This document shows positions 41,604-49,932 of a DNA stretch of 64,000 nucleotides, piece after piece (position 1 is the first letter of the stretch; the number at the start of each line of letters is the position of its first letter). The position numbers were made by a program, and so were the translations under genes. This DNA is from Pseudoalteromonas citrea (lineage in GTDB: Bacteria; Pseudomonadota; Gammaproteobacteria; Enterobacterales; Alteromonadaceae), in the NCBI RefSeq assembly GCF_000238375.3, contig NZ_AHBZ03000027.1, forward strand, positions 868,001-932,000, in the 5' to 3' direction. Below the pieces are notes generated by a model. The model did no database searches. It was given only the letters and a program-made list of their open reading frames with translations, and had not been told where the DNA came from.

Positions 41604-42143
41604 ATGAATAAAGCACTTATTATCATTGATACACAAAACTCTTTTTTTAAAACTGATTATTGGCAGGACAAAGATTTCTTAGATTTTAAAAATAGTTTAC
41701 TCAGCCTTACTCATCATTTTAGCAGCGCTAACCTACCAATTATTAAAGTGCTACATAGCCGAGAAGATATGGCTGAAAGCCCGTTTAACCCTGCTTCAGG
41801 TTTGGTTGAACCCATGGACTTTTTACCAAGTTCATTTACAAAAATATTCTATAAATCAGTGCACAATGCGTTTACAGACACAGGTTTGGCAACGTGGTTG
41901 AAGCGACATGATATCGATACATTAGTTATCACAGGGATCAGAACGGAGCAGTGTTGCGAAACCACAACACGGGTTGCTTTTGATTTAGGTTTTAAGGTTG
42001 AGTTTGTCACTGATGCTACACTGACCTTTGACATGAAGTGTCCTATAACGGGCGCAGACTACTCTTCAGATGAAATCAAAGCCAGAACAGAATTAGTGCT
42101 TGCTAATCGTTTTGCTTCCATTCATTCTCACCACGACTATTAA
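41604..42143 (+). CDS. Isochorismatase-like cysteine hydrolase
   Basis: ATG 41604 (MNKALIIIDTQNSFF) is the start. The protein has 179 residues. The catalytic triad is visible: Asp in IIDTQNSF, Lys in IFYKSVHNAF, and Cys in GIRTEQCCETTTRVAFDLGF (the second of the paired Cys by family alignment). The cis-peptide region VITGIRTEQC is typical. It hydrolyses an amide or enol ether such as nicotinamide; the specificity is unknown. The GlxA-type regulator gene follows 88 nt downstream on the same strand, a common pairing. Confidence 0.85.
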   Translation: MNKALIIIDTQNSFFKTDYWQDKDFLDFKNSLLSLTHHFSSANLPIIKVLHSREDMAESPFNPASGLVEPMDFLPSSFTKIFYKSVHNAFTDTGLATWLKRHDIDTLVITGIRTEQCCETTTRVAFDLGFKVEFVTDATLTFDMKCPITGADYSSDEIKARTELVLANRFASIHSHHDY

Positions 42144-42231
42144 GTTTTAAATTGGCGTTACACCATAGCTATGAGTGGTGTGCGCCACTTTGAAATAAAT
42201 ATACTATCTAATTAAAATATGGCGATAATCA

Positions 42232-43182
42232 GTGACCATTTATTTTGTTTTGCTTGCAGGCACGCTGCCACTTGATTTTGCCGGTCCTCTTCAAGTTTTT
42301 TTAGAGGCAAGGCGTTTAGGTTTAGAGTGTGAGATCAAATATATTAGTGCATCTGAGCAGCTAGGATGTGATGGCGGGTTGCAATTAGCAAACCTATCGC
42401 CTTTGCCAACAACATTAACGCCCACAGATATTATTGTCCTACCGGGTTGTCACCGAGCTTTTTGTGCATATGCAACCCGTGATGCACAGCAGACCATTCA
42501 GTGGCTTAAAAAGGTAGTCATTGAGCAAACGGTATTAACCATTTGCTCTGGGGCTGTACTTGCGGCAAAGGCGGGATTATTAGTCAACAAGTCTTGCACT
42601 ACGCACTATCAGCTGATTGATAAAATGCGTATTGCATTTCCAGAAAGCCAAGTTTTAGACAACAGAATATTTGTTGAAGATACAAACATTATTAGTAGCG
42701 CGGGTATTAGTTCTGGGATCGACATGGCAATTTATTTTGTGAGCACTCGATTCTCAGAATACATTGCTGCCCAAGTGGCGCAAGAAATGCTGGTATATTT
42801 CCGCCGAACTGGCCAAGATCCACAGCTCAGTAGTTGGTTGCAATATCGTAACCATATGCACCGTAGTATTCACAAAGTCCAAGATGCTGTTTGTCGCAAT
42901 ATCACACAGTATTACTCGCTTGAACAACTCGCCAATATTGCAAACTTGTCACAAAGACAATTAAGTCGTTTGTTCTCTATTCATTTGGGCATTACTCCTC
43001 GTGAGTACCTTCAACATATCAGAATTGGGCATGCTAAACAGTTGTTGAAACGCAGTAATAGTAGCGTTGAAGTTGTGGCGCAAAATTGCGGCTACTCAAG
43101 CGACCGTCAGTTTCGGCGCGCTTTTTCTCAAACTACGGACATGAGTCCTCAGCAATATAGACAACGTTATAGCAGCGTGTAG
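42232..43182 (+). CDS. GlxA-type AraC-family regulator (DJ-1/PfpI + AraC)
   Basis: The gene starts with GTG (MTIYFVLLAGTLPLDFAGPLQ). The N-terminal 190 residues are a DJ-1/PfpI-like domain with the nucleophile-elbow-like VLTICSGAVLAAKAGLL. The C-terminal 110 residues are the double HTH of AraC proteins (YYSLEQLANIANLSQRQLSRLFSIHLGITPREYL; VEVVAQNCGYSSDRQFRRAF). It presumably controls the isochorismatase-like gene just upstream. Confidence 0.9.
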   Translation: MTIYFVLLAGTLPLDFAGPLQVFLEARRLGLECEIKYISASEQLGCDGGLQLANLSPLPTTLTPTDIIVLPGCHRAFCAYATRDAQQTIQWLKKVVIEQTVLTICSGAVLAAKAGLLVNKSCTTHYQLIDKMRIAFPESQVLDNRIFVEDTNIISSAGISSGIDMAIYFVSTRFSEYIAAQVAQEMLVYFRRTGQDPQLSSWLQYRNHMHRSIHKVQDAVCRNITQYYSLEQLANIANLSQRQLSRLFSIHLGITPREYLQHIRIGHAKQLLKRSNSSVEVVAQNCGYSSDRQFRRAFSQTTDMSPQQYRQRYSSV

Positions 43183-43555
43183 CTTTTGAAGTTAAATCGG
43201 CTGCTTTTAAAGAAGAAGGAATATCAGATTGGCGCGACTCTAGAAGCAAGCTATGCTAACGTACAAAATCATAGGCGCTAGCCCATTATTGAAAACGCCA
43301 TGTTAAAAAACTAGCAGAAAGTTTCGTATCATTTCTTCTAAACGTTTTTTCAATTTTTGAATGCGCATTCAGCGCGTAATAACTATGTGCGCATGTTTGA
43401 TGACTTTTTATTAGTGCTATGTAGCATTCAACAGTCTTAGCTGTCCCTTTCAGATTACTCACACAGATACAGTATAACTATAATTTACATTGATTACACT
43501 TGTAATCTGTCGTAATCTGAATTTTCTAATAAATACGGTTTAAGAGGGCTTTTTC
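43183..43555. other. Intergenic, nothing recognisable
   Basis: There is no coding frame. A T-rich tract around 43320-43360 and an AT-rich stretch before 43556 (including TTGTAATCTGTCGTAATCTG, a short direct repeat of GTAATCTG) may belong to the promoter of the serine hydrolase gene. Confidence 0.4.
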
Positions 43556-44923
43556 ATGGTGAGATTTATTGTATTAAGTGTTGTTATAGGGATGTGTACT
43601 TTTAGCGTGTTAGCGAAGACGCTTAAGTTTGACGCAGTTTTACAGTGCCATAACTCACGGAGTGAACCAGGGATGGTGGTGAGATTAGAACAATCTGACA
43701 AACTGATTTATAGTGGTGCAATTGGTATTGCAGATTTAAAAACGATGAGACCGCTTCAAGTCGATGATGTTTTTCAGATCGGTTCAATTACTAAAACATT
43801 TACAGCGGCTGCAATATTCAAGTTATTGGAAAGTAATAAACTGTCGTTAAAAGACCCTGTAGGAAAATTCATTCCTAATATTAATCCTCATTATAAACAT
43901 CTAACATTAGAGCATATTTTAAGTCACACGTCGGGCTTACCGGATTACCTGGATGACCCCACTGTACATCAAGTCTGGGGTGAGTATGCGTCGATCGAAG
44001 ATGTTATTAACAGAATTACGAGGAAATCTGTTCAGTCTAATCCCACAGAGAAATATTCTTACTCAAATCTAGGTTATATTCTATTAGGAAAAGTGATAGA
44101 AGTGGCATCAGGGCTACCTTACTCAGCCTACTTGGAGGAAGTATTTTTTAAGCCATTACAGATGAAAAATACATTTGTTATGACCAAAGGTTTGAGCGTA
44201 GGAAATGTTCAGGGTTATACAACGCGCGATCCTGCTGCAAAACAGTATATTAAAGCGGAAAAATTAATATCGCGCTCATGGAAAGTTGATCGCAGCTGGA
44301 TCTACTCTTCCGGGGCTATTGCTTCAACACTTGCTGATATGAGCCGGTGGAATAAAGCTTTATCGTCAGGAGAAGTAATTACACTTCAAAACTTTACTCT
44401 AATGGCGACTAAAGCGCGCTTGAATAGTGGTAAATACATCAAATATGGGTTGGGATTAAATATACAGCCATTAGCTACAATAGATAGCTTAAGCCATGAA
44501 GGAATGGTGCCTGGATTCTTTTCATGGAATGTTCATTTTCCTGAGCATAATTTATTTGCTACTGCATTTAGTAATGCTGATACAAAACATCCTGGCCCGA
44601 TGTTACTCGATATGATTGCACTGCAGCTAAAGTTATCACCTGAACCACTAATTGATTCGCAAAAGGTTAAGCAATTAGCTCAAAAATTGGTTGGTCGTTA
44701 TCAGTCTTCAAGTTCCAAAGTTTTAACTATTTCTCTTGAGGGCAATACACTGTACGCCCAGTATGGAGATGACATTAAACGGAAGATTATTCCCCGAGAA
44801 GATAGCTCTTTTTCTCATGAATGCACTGAAAATTATTTTCAACTACGAGAAAACGCTGGAAAGAGTGAAATAGTACCTATTTACTTGTATCAGGGTGAGC
44901 AAGAAGCTTTGATTAAGTTCTAA
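43556..44923 (+). CDS. Serine hydrolase of the class C beta-lactamase/DD-peptidase fold
   Basis: The 455-residue protein has a signal peptide (IVLSVVIGMCTFSVLA). The SxxK motif is in FQIGSITKTFTAAAIF (about residue 79), the YxN motif in EKYSYSNLGYILLGK (about 165), and the third motif region resembles the HxG type in SLSHEGMVPGF (about 318). An extra C-terminal domain of about 90 residues is beta-rich, as in many family S12 proteins. It is likely periplasmic. The function could be D-aminoacyl/DD-peptidase or esterase, and a true beta-lactamase is less likely. Confidence 0.85.
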   Translation: MVRFIVLSVVIGMCTFSVLAKTLKFDAVLQCHNSRSEPGMVVRLEQSDKLIYSGAIGIADLKTMRPLQVDDVFQIGSITKTFTAAAIFKLLESNKLSLKDPVGKFIPNINPHYKHLTLEHILSHTSGLPDYLDDPTVHQVWGEYASIEDVINRITRKSVQSNPTEKYSYSNLGYILLGKVIEVASGLPYSAYLEEVFFKPLQMKNTFVMTKGLSVGNVQGYTTRDPAAKQYIKAEKLISRSWKVDRSWIYSSGAIASTLADMSRWNKALSSGEVITLQNFTLMATKARLNSGKYIKYGLGLNIQPLATIDSLSHEGMVPGFFSWNVHFPEHNLFATAFSNADTKHPGPMLLDMIALQLKLSPEPLIDSQKVKQLAQKLVGRYQSSSSKVLTISLEGNTLYAQYGDDIKRKIIPREDSSFSHECTENYFQLRENAGKSEIVPIYLYQGEQEALIKF

Positions 44924-45234
44924 TTATGAAGCATATAGATTTACCTCACTGATAAATTTACTATTTTAAATATGGTTATTATATGACAAGTGTTGATGTG
45001 TAAAGCCGCTTAATGTGATGAGCCCCTGAGCTAAAAGTAACGCTGCTTCACTCGCTGTGTGTCAAAAATTATCCTTATACCTTTTATGCTTCCAAACTCA
45101 TAACAAAGACCTTGTGTTTATGTTTTTATGGGTACAAACTGTAACTATTAGGGACAAATAGGATACGTAAGCGGTTTTTCATATAGTCAGTATCGACTTA
45201 CGTTTTTAATTACTTACATTTGTTGGAGAATGAA
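44924..45234. other. Intergenic, no gene seen
   Basis: Between the serine hydrolase and LysE genes. AAAGCCGCTTAATGTGATGA at about 45003 has a faint likeness to attC right halves but no partner. The promoter for LysE is expected near 45150-45210. Confidence 0.35.
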
Positions 45235-45858
45235 TTGAGTATAGAAGTTTGGGTTTCATTTATCGCGGCTGCAATGGTTTTGTGTTTTTCACCAGGACCG
45301 ACTGTATTTTTAGTGATGGGGCAAGCATTAGCGCATGGCAAAAAGTCGGTAACCCCGTTAGTTGCGGGTACATTGTCAGGTGATCTTGTGGCTATGATTT
45401 GTTCATTTTTTGGCATGGGCGCGATTTTAGCAACTTCTGCTACATTGTTTAATCTTTTTAAATGGGCGGGTGCGCTCTATTTATTTTACCTTGGTATTAA
45501 ATCATTTCGCACTAAGGTAAGTATTACCAGCATAGAACATACCGTAATGGAAAAAGGTTCTGTTTATTGCCATGCTTTTTTGGTCACTGCATTGAACCCT
45601 AAAGGCGTAATATTCTTTCTGGCGTTTTTTCCTCTATTTATAGATGCGAACCTACCTGCTTTACCGCAAATGCTTATTATGGGTGGGAGCTTTTTATTCG
45701 TATCAACTTTGAGTGTAACCTCTTATGCCCTATTTTCTGGCGTACTACGTAATAAAGTCAGCTCGGTTAGATTTCAAAATGGCTTTAATAAAGTCAGTGG
45801 AGGGTTGCTTGTTGGTGCTGGAGCAATCACCGCGACACTACAGAGTAAAAGTGCTTAA
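45235..45858 (+). CDS. LysE/RhtB-family amino acid exporter
   Basis: TTG 45235 lies 6 nt after GGAG and is taken as the start (an in-frame TTG at 45220 would include the ribosome site). The 207-residue protein has about six membrane helices. The family N-terminal motif is CFSPGPTVFLVMGQALAHGKKSVTPLVAGTLSGD, followed by LFNLFKWAGALYLFYLGIKSFR and ALNPKGVIFFLAFFPLFID. It exports an amino acid or derivative. A broken relative of the same gene lies at 41180. Confidence 0.88.
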   Translation: MSIEVWVSFIAAAMVLCFSPGPTVFLVMGQALAHGKKSVTPLVAGTLSGDLVAMICSFFGMGAILATSATLFNLFKWAGALYLFYLGIKSFRTKVSITSIEHTVMEKGSVYCHAFLVTALNPKGVIFFLAFFPLFIDANLPALPQMLIMGGSFLFVSTLSVTSYALFSGVLRNKVSSVRFQNGFNKVSGGLLVGAGAITATLQSKSA

Positions 45859-46283
45859 AGGCTTGGTGGTTGGATAGATCTAAAATATCCTGCATTATGT
45901 GAATTAGCAATGATGGGCCAGCGCCCTGAGCCTCGCTTTTTATACGATGTTTTACGTGGTTGTTCCTACGTATTGTTCGCTCAGTATTTATAAGCGTAGA
46001 TTAAATGGTGCGATTGCCGCTGCGTTATTCTTTGTTTAACTAGCGTGCGTTTTATTGGGGGGAATAGTTGGTTTTATTTACCGGTTCCGTTATCTTTCGG
46101 GGTTGCATTTGGTGATTTTCCGATGGCCAGGGTTACTTGTTTTATTATGTCGCAGCTCTAATGATGATGGTTTGTGGATAGTTGATATAGGAACTATTGT
46201 CGGTGAACAGGCAAAGCAAAGCTGGTGGATTATAAACGCACTCTGCATTTATAAACTCACATGGTTTTAATAGGAAGTGATTA
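45859..46283. other. Intergenic, no supported gene
   Basis: A + strand frame (46055-46270) has no recognised domain and poor start context. CTGCGTTATTC at about 46020 and neighbouring GC-rich repeats could be decayed attC arms, but the two halves could not be matched. Confidence 0.3.
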
Positions 46284-46688
46284 ATGGACCAAGCTGTTAA
46301 ATGTCGATTTGATGAGTATCCTAAAGAAGCAAAAGCTCGTTTGGTTGCACTGCGTCACTTGATTTTAACGGTGGCCACATCTTTAGAGTTGGACGAAGTT
46401 GAAGAGTCGCTGAAGTGGGGAGAGCCCAGTTATAGCGTAAAAACAGGCAGCCCAATTCGTCTAGATTGGAAATCGAAGTCTCCTGAGCATTACTATCTAT
46501 TTTTCAATTGTAAAACTAAGTTGGTTGACACGTTTAGAGAATTACACGGTGATTCATTAGACTTTCAAGGTAATAGGGCGATTCAACTTACTTTATCAAA
46601 TCCTCTTCCTGAGTTAGTGCTTACGCACTGCATAGAGCTTGCTTTAACTTACCAACAGCGCAAGCATTTGCCATTGTTAGGGGCTTGA
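46284..46688 (+). CDS. DUF1801 domain protein
   Basis: The protein has 134 residues and is soluble. Typical DUF1801 features are the N-terminal YPKEAKARLVALRHLIL, the EESLKWGEPSYSV motif and the C-terminal ELVLTHCIELALTYQQ. Function is unknown; the fold is shared with small proteins frequently found in cassette arrays. A GGAAGTGA ribosome region precedes the ATG. Confidence 0.82.
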   Translation: MDQAVKCRFDEYPKEAKARLVALRHLILTVATSLELDEVEESLKWGEPSYSVKTGSPIRLDWKSKSPEHYYLFFNCKTKLVDTFRELHGDSLDFQGNRAIQLTLSNPLPELVLTHCIELALTYQQRKHLPLLGA

Positions 46689-46816
46689 TCCCCAGTTATA
46701 TTGTTGCATTGCGCGGAGTTATTAACCATGGTAGTTTGTTTTCAGGCACAAGTTTGAAATTAGTTGCTGAGCTTATCAATTTTTTCCGATGATATTTTTA
46801 ACAGGAGCATGGCAAT

Positions 46817-47092
46817 TTGAATGATTTACGGGTGAGAGAGAAAGCAGTTCTAATTCTGTGCATTTGTTTTGCTACTTTACTTTTAGTGTCTGGTATTTAT
46901 GACTTTGCGGTTGTTGCATGGCAGTTTAGTGAATTAATGATGTCAGTTGGGGTATTTTTCTTGTTGATTGGTATAGGGTTAATGCCGAGGCTGTTTTTCA
47001 TGCCTTTAACTAGCATGACTTCTTCTATGAATATGACTTCGTTAAAAGCTTTAACGGTAGGTAGCCCTAAGATACAACAATGGGTTTCATGA
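46817..47092 (+). CDS. Small hypothetical membrane protein
   Basis: A TTG start behind AGGAG (about 10 nt) gives 91 residues with two hydrophobic helices (about 10-30 and 38-56) and a Met/Ser-rich tail. No family is recognised. It is followed by a strong terminator, which supports it being the last gene of a transcript. Confidence 0.45.
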   Translation: MNDLRVREKAVLILCICFATLLLVSGIYDFAVVAWQFSELMMSVGVFFLLIGIGLMPRLFFMPLTSMTSSMNMTSLKALTVGSPKIQQWVS

Positions 47093-47150
47093 AGCAAAGA
47101 CAATGCATTGCTCAGTGATCTATAAATGAAATTGATGGCCTTTTACTGAA

Positions 47151-47181
47151 AGAACAACTGCACATTAAGTACAGTTGTTCT
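47151..47181. terminator. Stem-loop terminator between convergent genes
   Basis: A 10-bp perfect stem AGAACAACTG/CAGTTGTTCT with an 11-nt loop, followed by a short T-containing tract. It separates the + strand gene ending at 47092 from the opposing gene ending at 47267. Confidence 0.7.
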
Positions 47182-47266
47182 GTTAGTGATTGAGTAATAA
47201 AGCCCTTGAATTTTGAGCTGTTATAGTTTGAAGCTTGTTTAGGGTCGGTACTATGTTTTATATATC

Positions 47267-47959
47267 CTACTCTGGAAACATTTCTTCGATTTTTAATCCA
47301 GAAAGCTTTTTAATCGAATTGAGTAGGTAATAAAAAGCAACAAAAAACAATATCATACTGGGCACTGCAATAATGGGGTAGCTTAATGCCGTCATGCGAC
47401 CTAGCTCATTATTATAGGCTTCAGTACCTGCTGGGCTAACTACAATTATTTTGGCGAGTACGTAGTTTAAAACAGACGATAATAAGAAAGATCCGGCCAA
47501 AATATTTGATGCAACGATTTGTATTTTGGGCAGCTTATTTAAGTTCCCTTTAGCTTCTAATGCTTGTTCAATACGAGTTATGTCCATGGTATTGGGGTTA
47601 AATAACAAAGTTTTAAGCAACGGGTATTTCGTATATTGGCTAACAATAATAGCTGTGCCTATGACGCCTGGGATCAAGGCTTCTTTGATTGCGATATACT
47701 TTACATCGAGCTCTAGTAAGCTTATTCCACCTGTCAGCAATACTGAGATGATGCCGAGTACGGACAGAAAGCTAAATTTCCCCGTCTTTTTTAGCTCCCA
47801 AGCCCCAAATAATAGAGGAAAAGCCAAAGCGACGACCACGCCTAATGTTGGGCCAAAATGTGCTTCTCCGGAGAAGCGAGTCAGAATGACGACGGGAATA
47901 ATAATATTAAACAGTAGCTGGCTAAAAATACCAGTGGGTTTATTTTGTTGTGTTGTCAC
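47267..47959 (-). CDS. VC0807-family integral membrane protein
   Basis: The 230-residue protein has about six membrane helices. Segments such as NIIIPVVILTRFSGEAHFGP, VVALAFPLLFGAWELKKTGKFSFLSVLGIISVLLTGGISLLELD and a conserved charged centre fit the VC0807 family of membrane proteins of unknown function. The upstream 150 bp separates it from the arsR-like gene on the same strand. Confidence 0.7.
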   Translation of the reverse strand: MTTQQNKPTGIFSQLLFNIIIPVVILTRFSGEAHFGPTLGVVVALAFPLLFGAWELKKTGKFSFLSVLGIISVLLTGGISLLELDVKYIAIKEALIPGVIGTAIIVSQYTKYPLLKTLLFNPNTMDITRIEQALEAKGNLNKLPKIQIVASNILAGSFLLSSVLNYVLAKIIVVSPAGTEAYNNELGRMTALSYPIIAVPSMILFFVAFYYLLNSIKKLSGLKIEEMFPE

Positions 47960-48109
47960 TAAAACCTCTCAACAAGTAACGGATGCATTGCGCTGAGTGT
48001 ACGGTAAATCGTACTCACAAGCCAAGCAGTTTGAGTTGGCTGGCCTTGCCTGGTTATATTTGTACATTGGAGTAGCTTACTTACCTCGAGCTATCTTCTA
48101 ACATAGAGA

Positions 48110-48418
48110 TCAGCATTGTAAGGCCGCTAAACATGACTTTAGATTTGGTTGCTGTTCTACCGTCACTTTTTGAAGTACTTCTTTTGCCCAATCGGGTAGC
48201 TCAGGGTTTAATTGGTAGTAAATCCATTTGCCTTTACGGCTAGAGATCACCAAATTACATTTTCGCAATTCGGCGAGATGACGCGATATTTTAGGCTGAC
48301 TCAGATTTAAACAGCATTGTATATCGCACACACATAGCGACTCTTTTAAGCTGATCAACATCAGTGTTTTCAGCCGAGTTTCATCTGCTAAACATTTAAA
48401 AAATATTAATGGTTCCAT
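48110..48418 (-). CDS. arsR: ArsR-family metalloregulator
   Basis: The 102-residue winged-helix repressor has LKTLMLISLKESLCVCDIQCCLNLSQPKISRHLAELRK. The CVC in the third helix (ESLCVCDI) is the arsenite-sensing site of ArsR, and the recognition helix is SQPKISRHL. It is divergent from arsH, with AT-rich palindromes between them. It should repress both genes until As(III) or Sb(III) binds. Confidence 0.92.
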   Translation of the reverse strand: MEPLIFFKCLADETRLKTLMLISLKESLCVCDIQCCLNLSQPKISRHLAELRKCNLVISSRKGKWIYYQLNPELPDWAKEVLQKVTVEQQPNLKSCLAALQC

Positions 48419-48484
48419 TGGGTACTGTCATTGCTTAGGAGTTCATGGTGCACTTATACCGCCGATGCTTCATATCTGTCAAAT

Positions 48485-48540
48485 CACATATGACTTTACA
48501 TATATGTTTAATCGTATATGATAAAACACATATGGTAAAT
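48485..48540. promoter_or_regulatory. Probable ArsR operators in the arsR-arsH divergent promoter
   Basis: Repeated CATATG-based palindromes lie within 55 bp: ACATATGACTTTACATATATG, then CGTATATGATAAAACACATATG (each in two halves). ArsR operators are typically AT-rich imperfect palindromes of this size. Two sites could serve the two divergent promoters. Confidence 0.6.
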
Positions 48541-48575
48541 CGAATGTGTTATTTGAAGAGAGTGAGCAGGGTATT

Positions 48576-49310
48576 ATGAATAAGAATGTATTATTGCAAG
48601 AGACATTAAATATCAAACAAGCTGAATTTATAGCTCCAACAGGTGAAGCGTTTGATTTACCTGAAATGAGTGAAAGGCCAAAAATCCTTTTACTCTATGG
48701 CTCTTTAAGAGAAGGGTCGTATAGCCGAAAAGTGATTGAAGAAGCCGAGCTATTACTCAGAGAAATGGGGGCTGAAACATACATATTTAATCCAGAAGGA
48801 TTGCCGTTACATGGCGCGACCGAGGGTGCACAACACCCCAAGGTACAGGAGCTAAGAGAGTGGGTAACTTGGTCTGATGGTATGGTGTGGTGCTCCCCTG
48901 AGATCCATGGCAGCATGTCGAGTGTGATGAAAACACAAATAGACTGGATCCCTTTGTCAATCAAAGCAATACGGCCTACACAAGGAAAAACCTTGGCCGT
49001 CATGCAGGTGTCAGGTGGGTCTCAGTCTTTTAATGCGCTCAACCAATTAAGGGTATTAGGCCGTTGGATGCGTATGTTTACTATACCTAACCAATCTTCA
49101 GTGGCTAAAGTGTATCAAGAATTTGATGAACAGGGACGCATGCGAGAGTCGTCTTACTATGAGCGTATTGTTGATGTTATGGAAGAGCTGATGAAGTTTA
49201 CATTGCTGACTCGTGACAATAAGCGGTATTTAACTGATCGATACTCTGAGCGAGTACAAAAAAGCAATAAGCTTGCAGAGGTGTTAAAAAAAGAAAGTAT
49301 TAGTGAGTAA
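48576..49310 (+). CDS. arsH: ArsH NADPH-dependent FMN reductase (organoarsenical oxidase)
   Basis: ATG 48576 behind CAGGG is the start; the frame upstream is promoter. The 244-residue flavodoxin-like protein has the FMN loop [39 protein letters not shown] and [33 protein letters not shown], which together are diagnostic for ArsH. It oxidises trivalent organoarsenicals and quinones. No arsB/ACR3 or arsC is next to it, so this is a minimal arsR-arsH pair. Confidence 0.94.
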   Translation: MNKNVLLQETLNIKQAEFIAPTGEAFDLPEMSERPKILLLYGSLREGSYSRKVIEEAELLLREMGAETYIFNPEGLPLHGATEGAQHPKVQELREWVTWSDGMVWCSPEIHGSMSSVMKTQIDWIPLSIKAIRPTQGKTLAVMQVSGGSQSFNALNQLRVLGRWMRMFTIPNQSSVAKVYQEFDEQGRMRESSYYERIVDVMEELMKFTLLTRDNKRYLTDRYSERVQKSNKLAEVLKKESISE

Positions 49311-49417
49311 CTCATATTTTTATATTTCACATGCTGTTATAAATTTCAGCTTAAAAATATTTAATATTAATTAAATTATATGAAATGAATTTCACTTAAT
49401 TATTTTTTGTATATGTA

Positions 49418-49452
49418 AGAATGCAAGTGACTAAATTCTCACTTGCATTCTT
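49418..49452 (-). terminator. Rho-independent terminator of the precursor-peptide gene
   Basis: A 13-bp stem AGAATGCAAGTGA/TCACTTGCATTCT with an 8-nt loop lies just after the stop codon of the minus-strand peptide gene. Downstream on that strand is a T-containing AT-rich tract. Confidence 0.8.
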
Positions 49453-49470
49453 AATTCTAAAATTGAATTC

Positions 49471-49695
49471 TTAGCAGATTGTTGTTTTGCAACAACCGCT
49501 TAAACCTGTCGCATTTGTGTTGCATCCATGGTAATAATTCTTAGTCATACAATGGTTTGTACATAGGTCAGTGTTTCTGCAGCCAGCCTCCAGAGAGTAA
49601 CCACCACCTGCTATTTGAGGAGTGTTATAGTTAGGAAGTTGATTTTTATTAGAGTTGAGTACTTTTATCTTTTTTTTATTTAGAGTTAACTTCAT
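49471..49695 (-). CDS. Putative class I lanthipeptide-like RiPP precursor
   Basis: The 74-residue peptide has an AAGGAAA ribosome site before the ATG. The leader MKLTLNKKKIKVLNSNKNQ resembles the K-L-x-L-N-K-K-x-I leaders of class I lanthipeptide precursors, and PQIAGGG forms a double-glycine-type cleavage region near residue 32. The core (about residues 33-74) has seven Cys and many Thr/Ser: AGCRNTDLCTNHC, HGCNTN, SGCCKTTIC. No LanB, LanC, LanT or protease gene is within the window, so it is an orphan. It could be modified by enzymes elsewhere, or mature into a disulfide-rich peptide. Confidence 0.65.
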   Translation of the reverse strand: MKLTLNKKKIKVLNSNKNQLPNYNTPQIAGGGYSLEAGCRNTDLCTNHCMTKNYYHGCNTNATGLSGCCKTTIC

Positions 49696-49932
49696 TTTAA
49701 TTTCCTTTTACTTTTTTAAATCAATTGATAATTTATCATTATTTAAATGAATATCAAGTGTTGATTTTAAGTTTGTTAACTTCCTCTATTCTAGAAGGTG
49801 AGAGGATTGTACTGTTAATAAAATACAGTTTTCTTTCATATATAGTTTTATACTCAAATAAAAGAATTGTTAAAACATATGTATAGTGACTAACTTAGGT
49901 TCGAAATAACTCAGATGAACAGGAACACAACA

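Noticed and set aside
46055-46270. 71-codon + frame
   Set aside because: No ribosome site or recognisable features.
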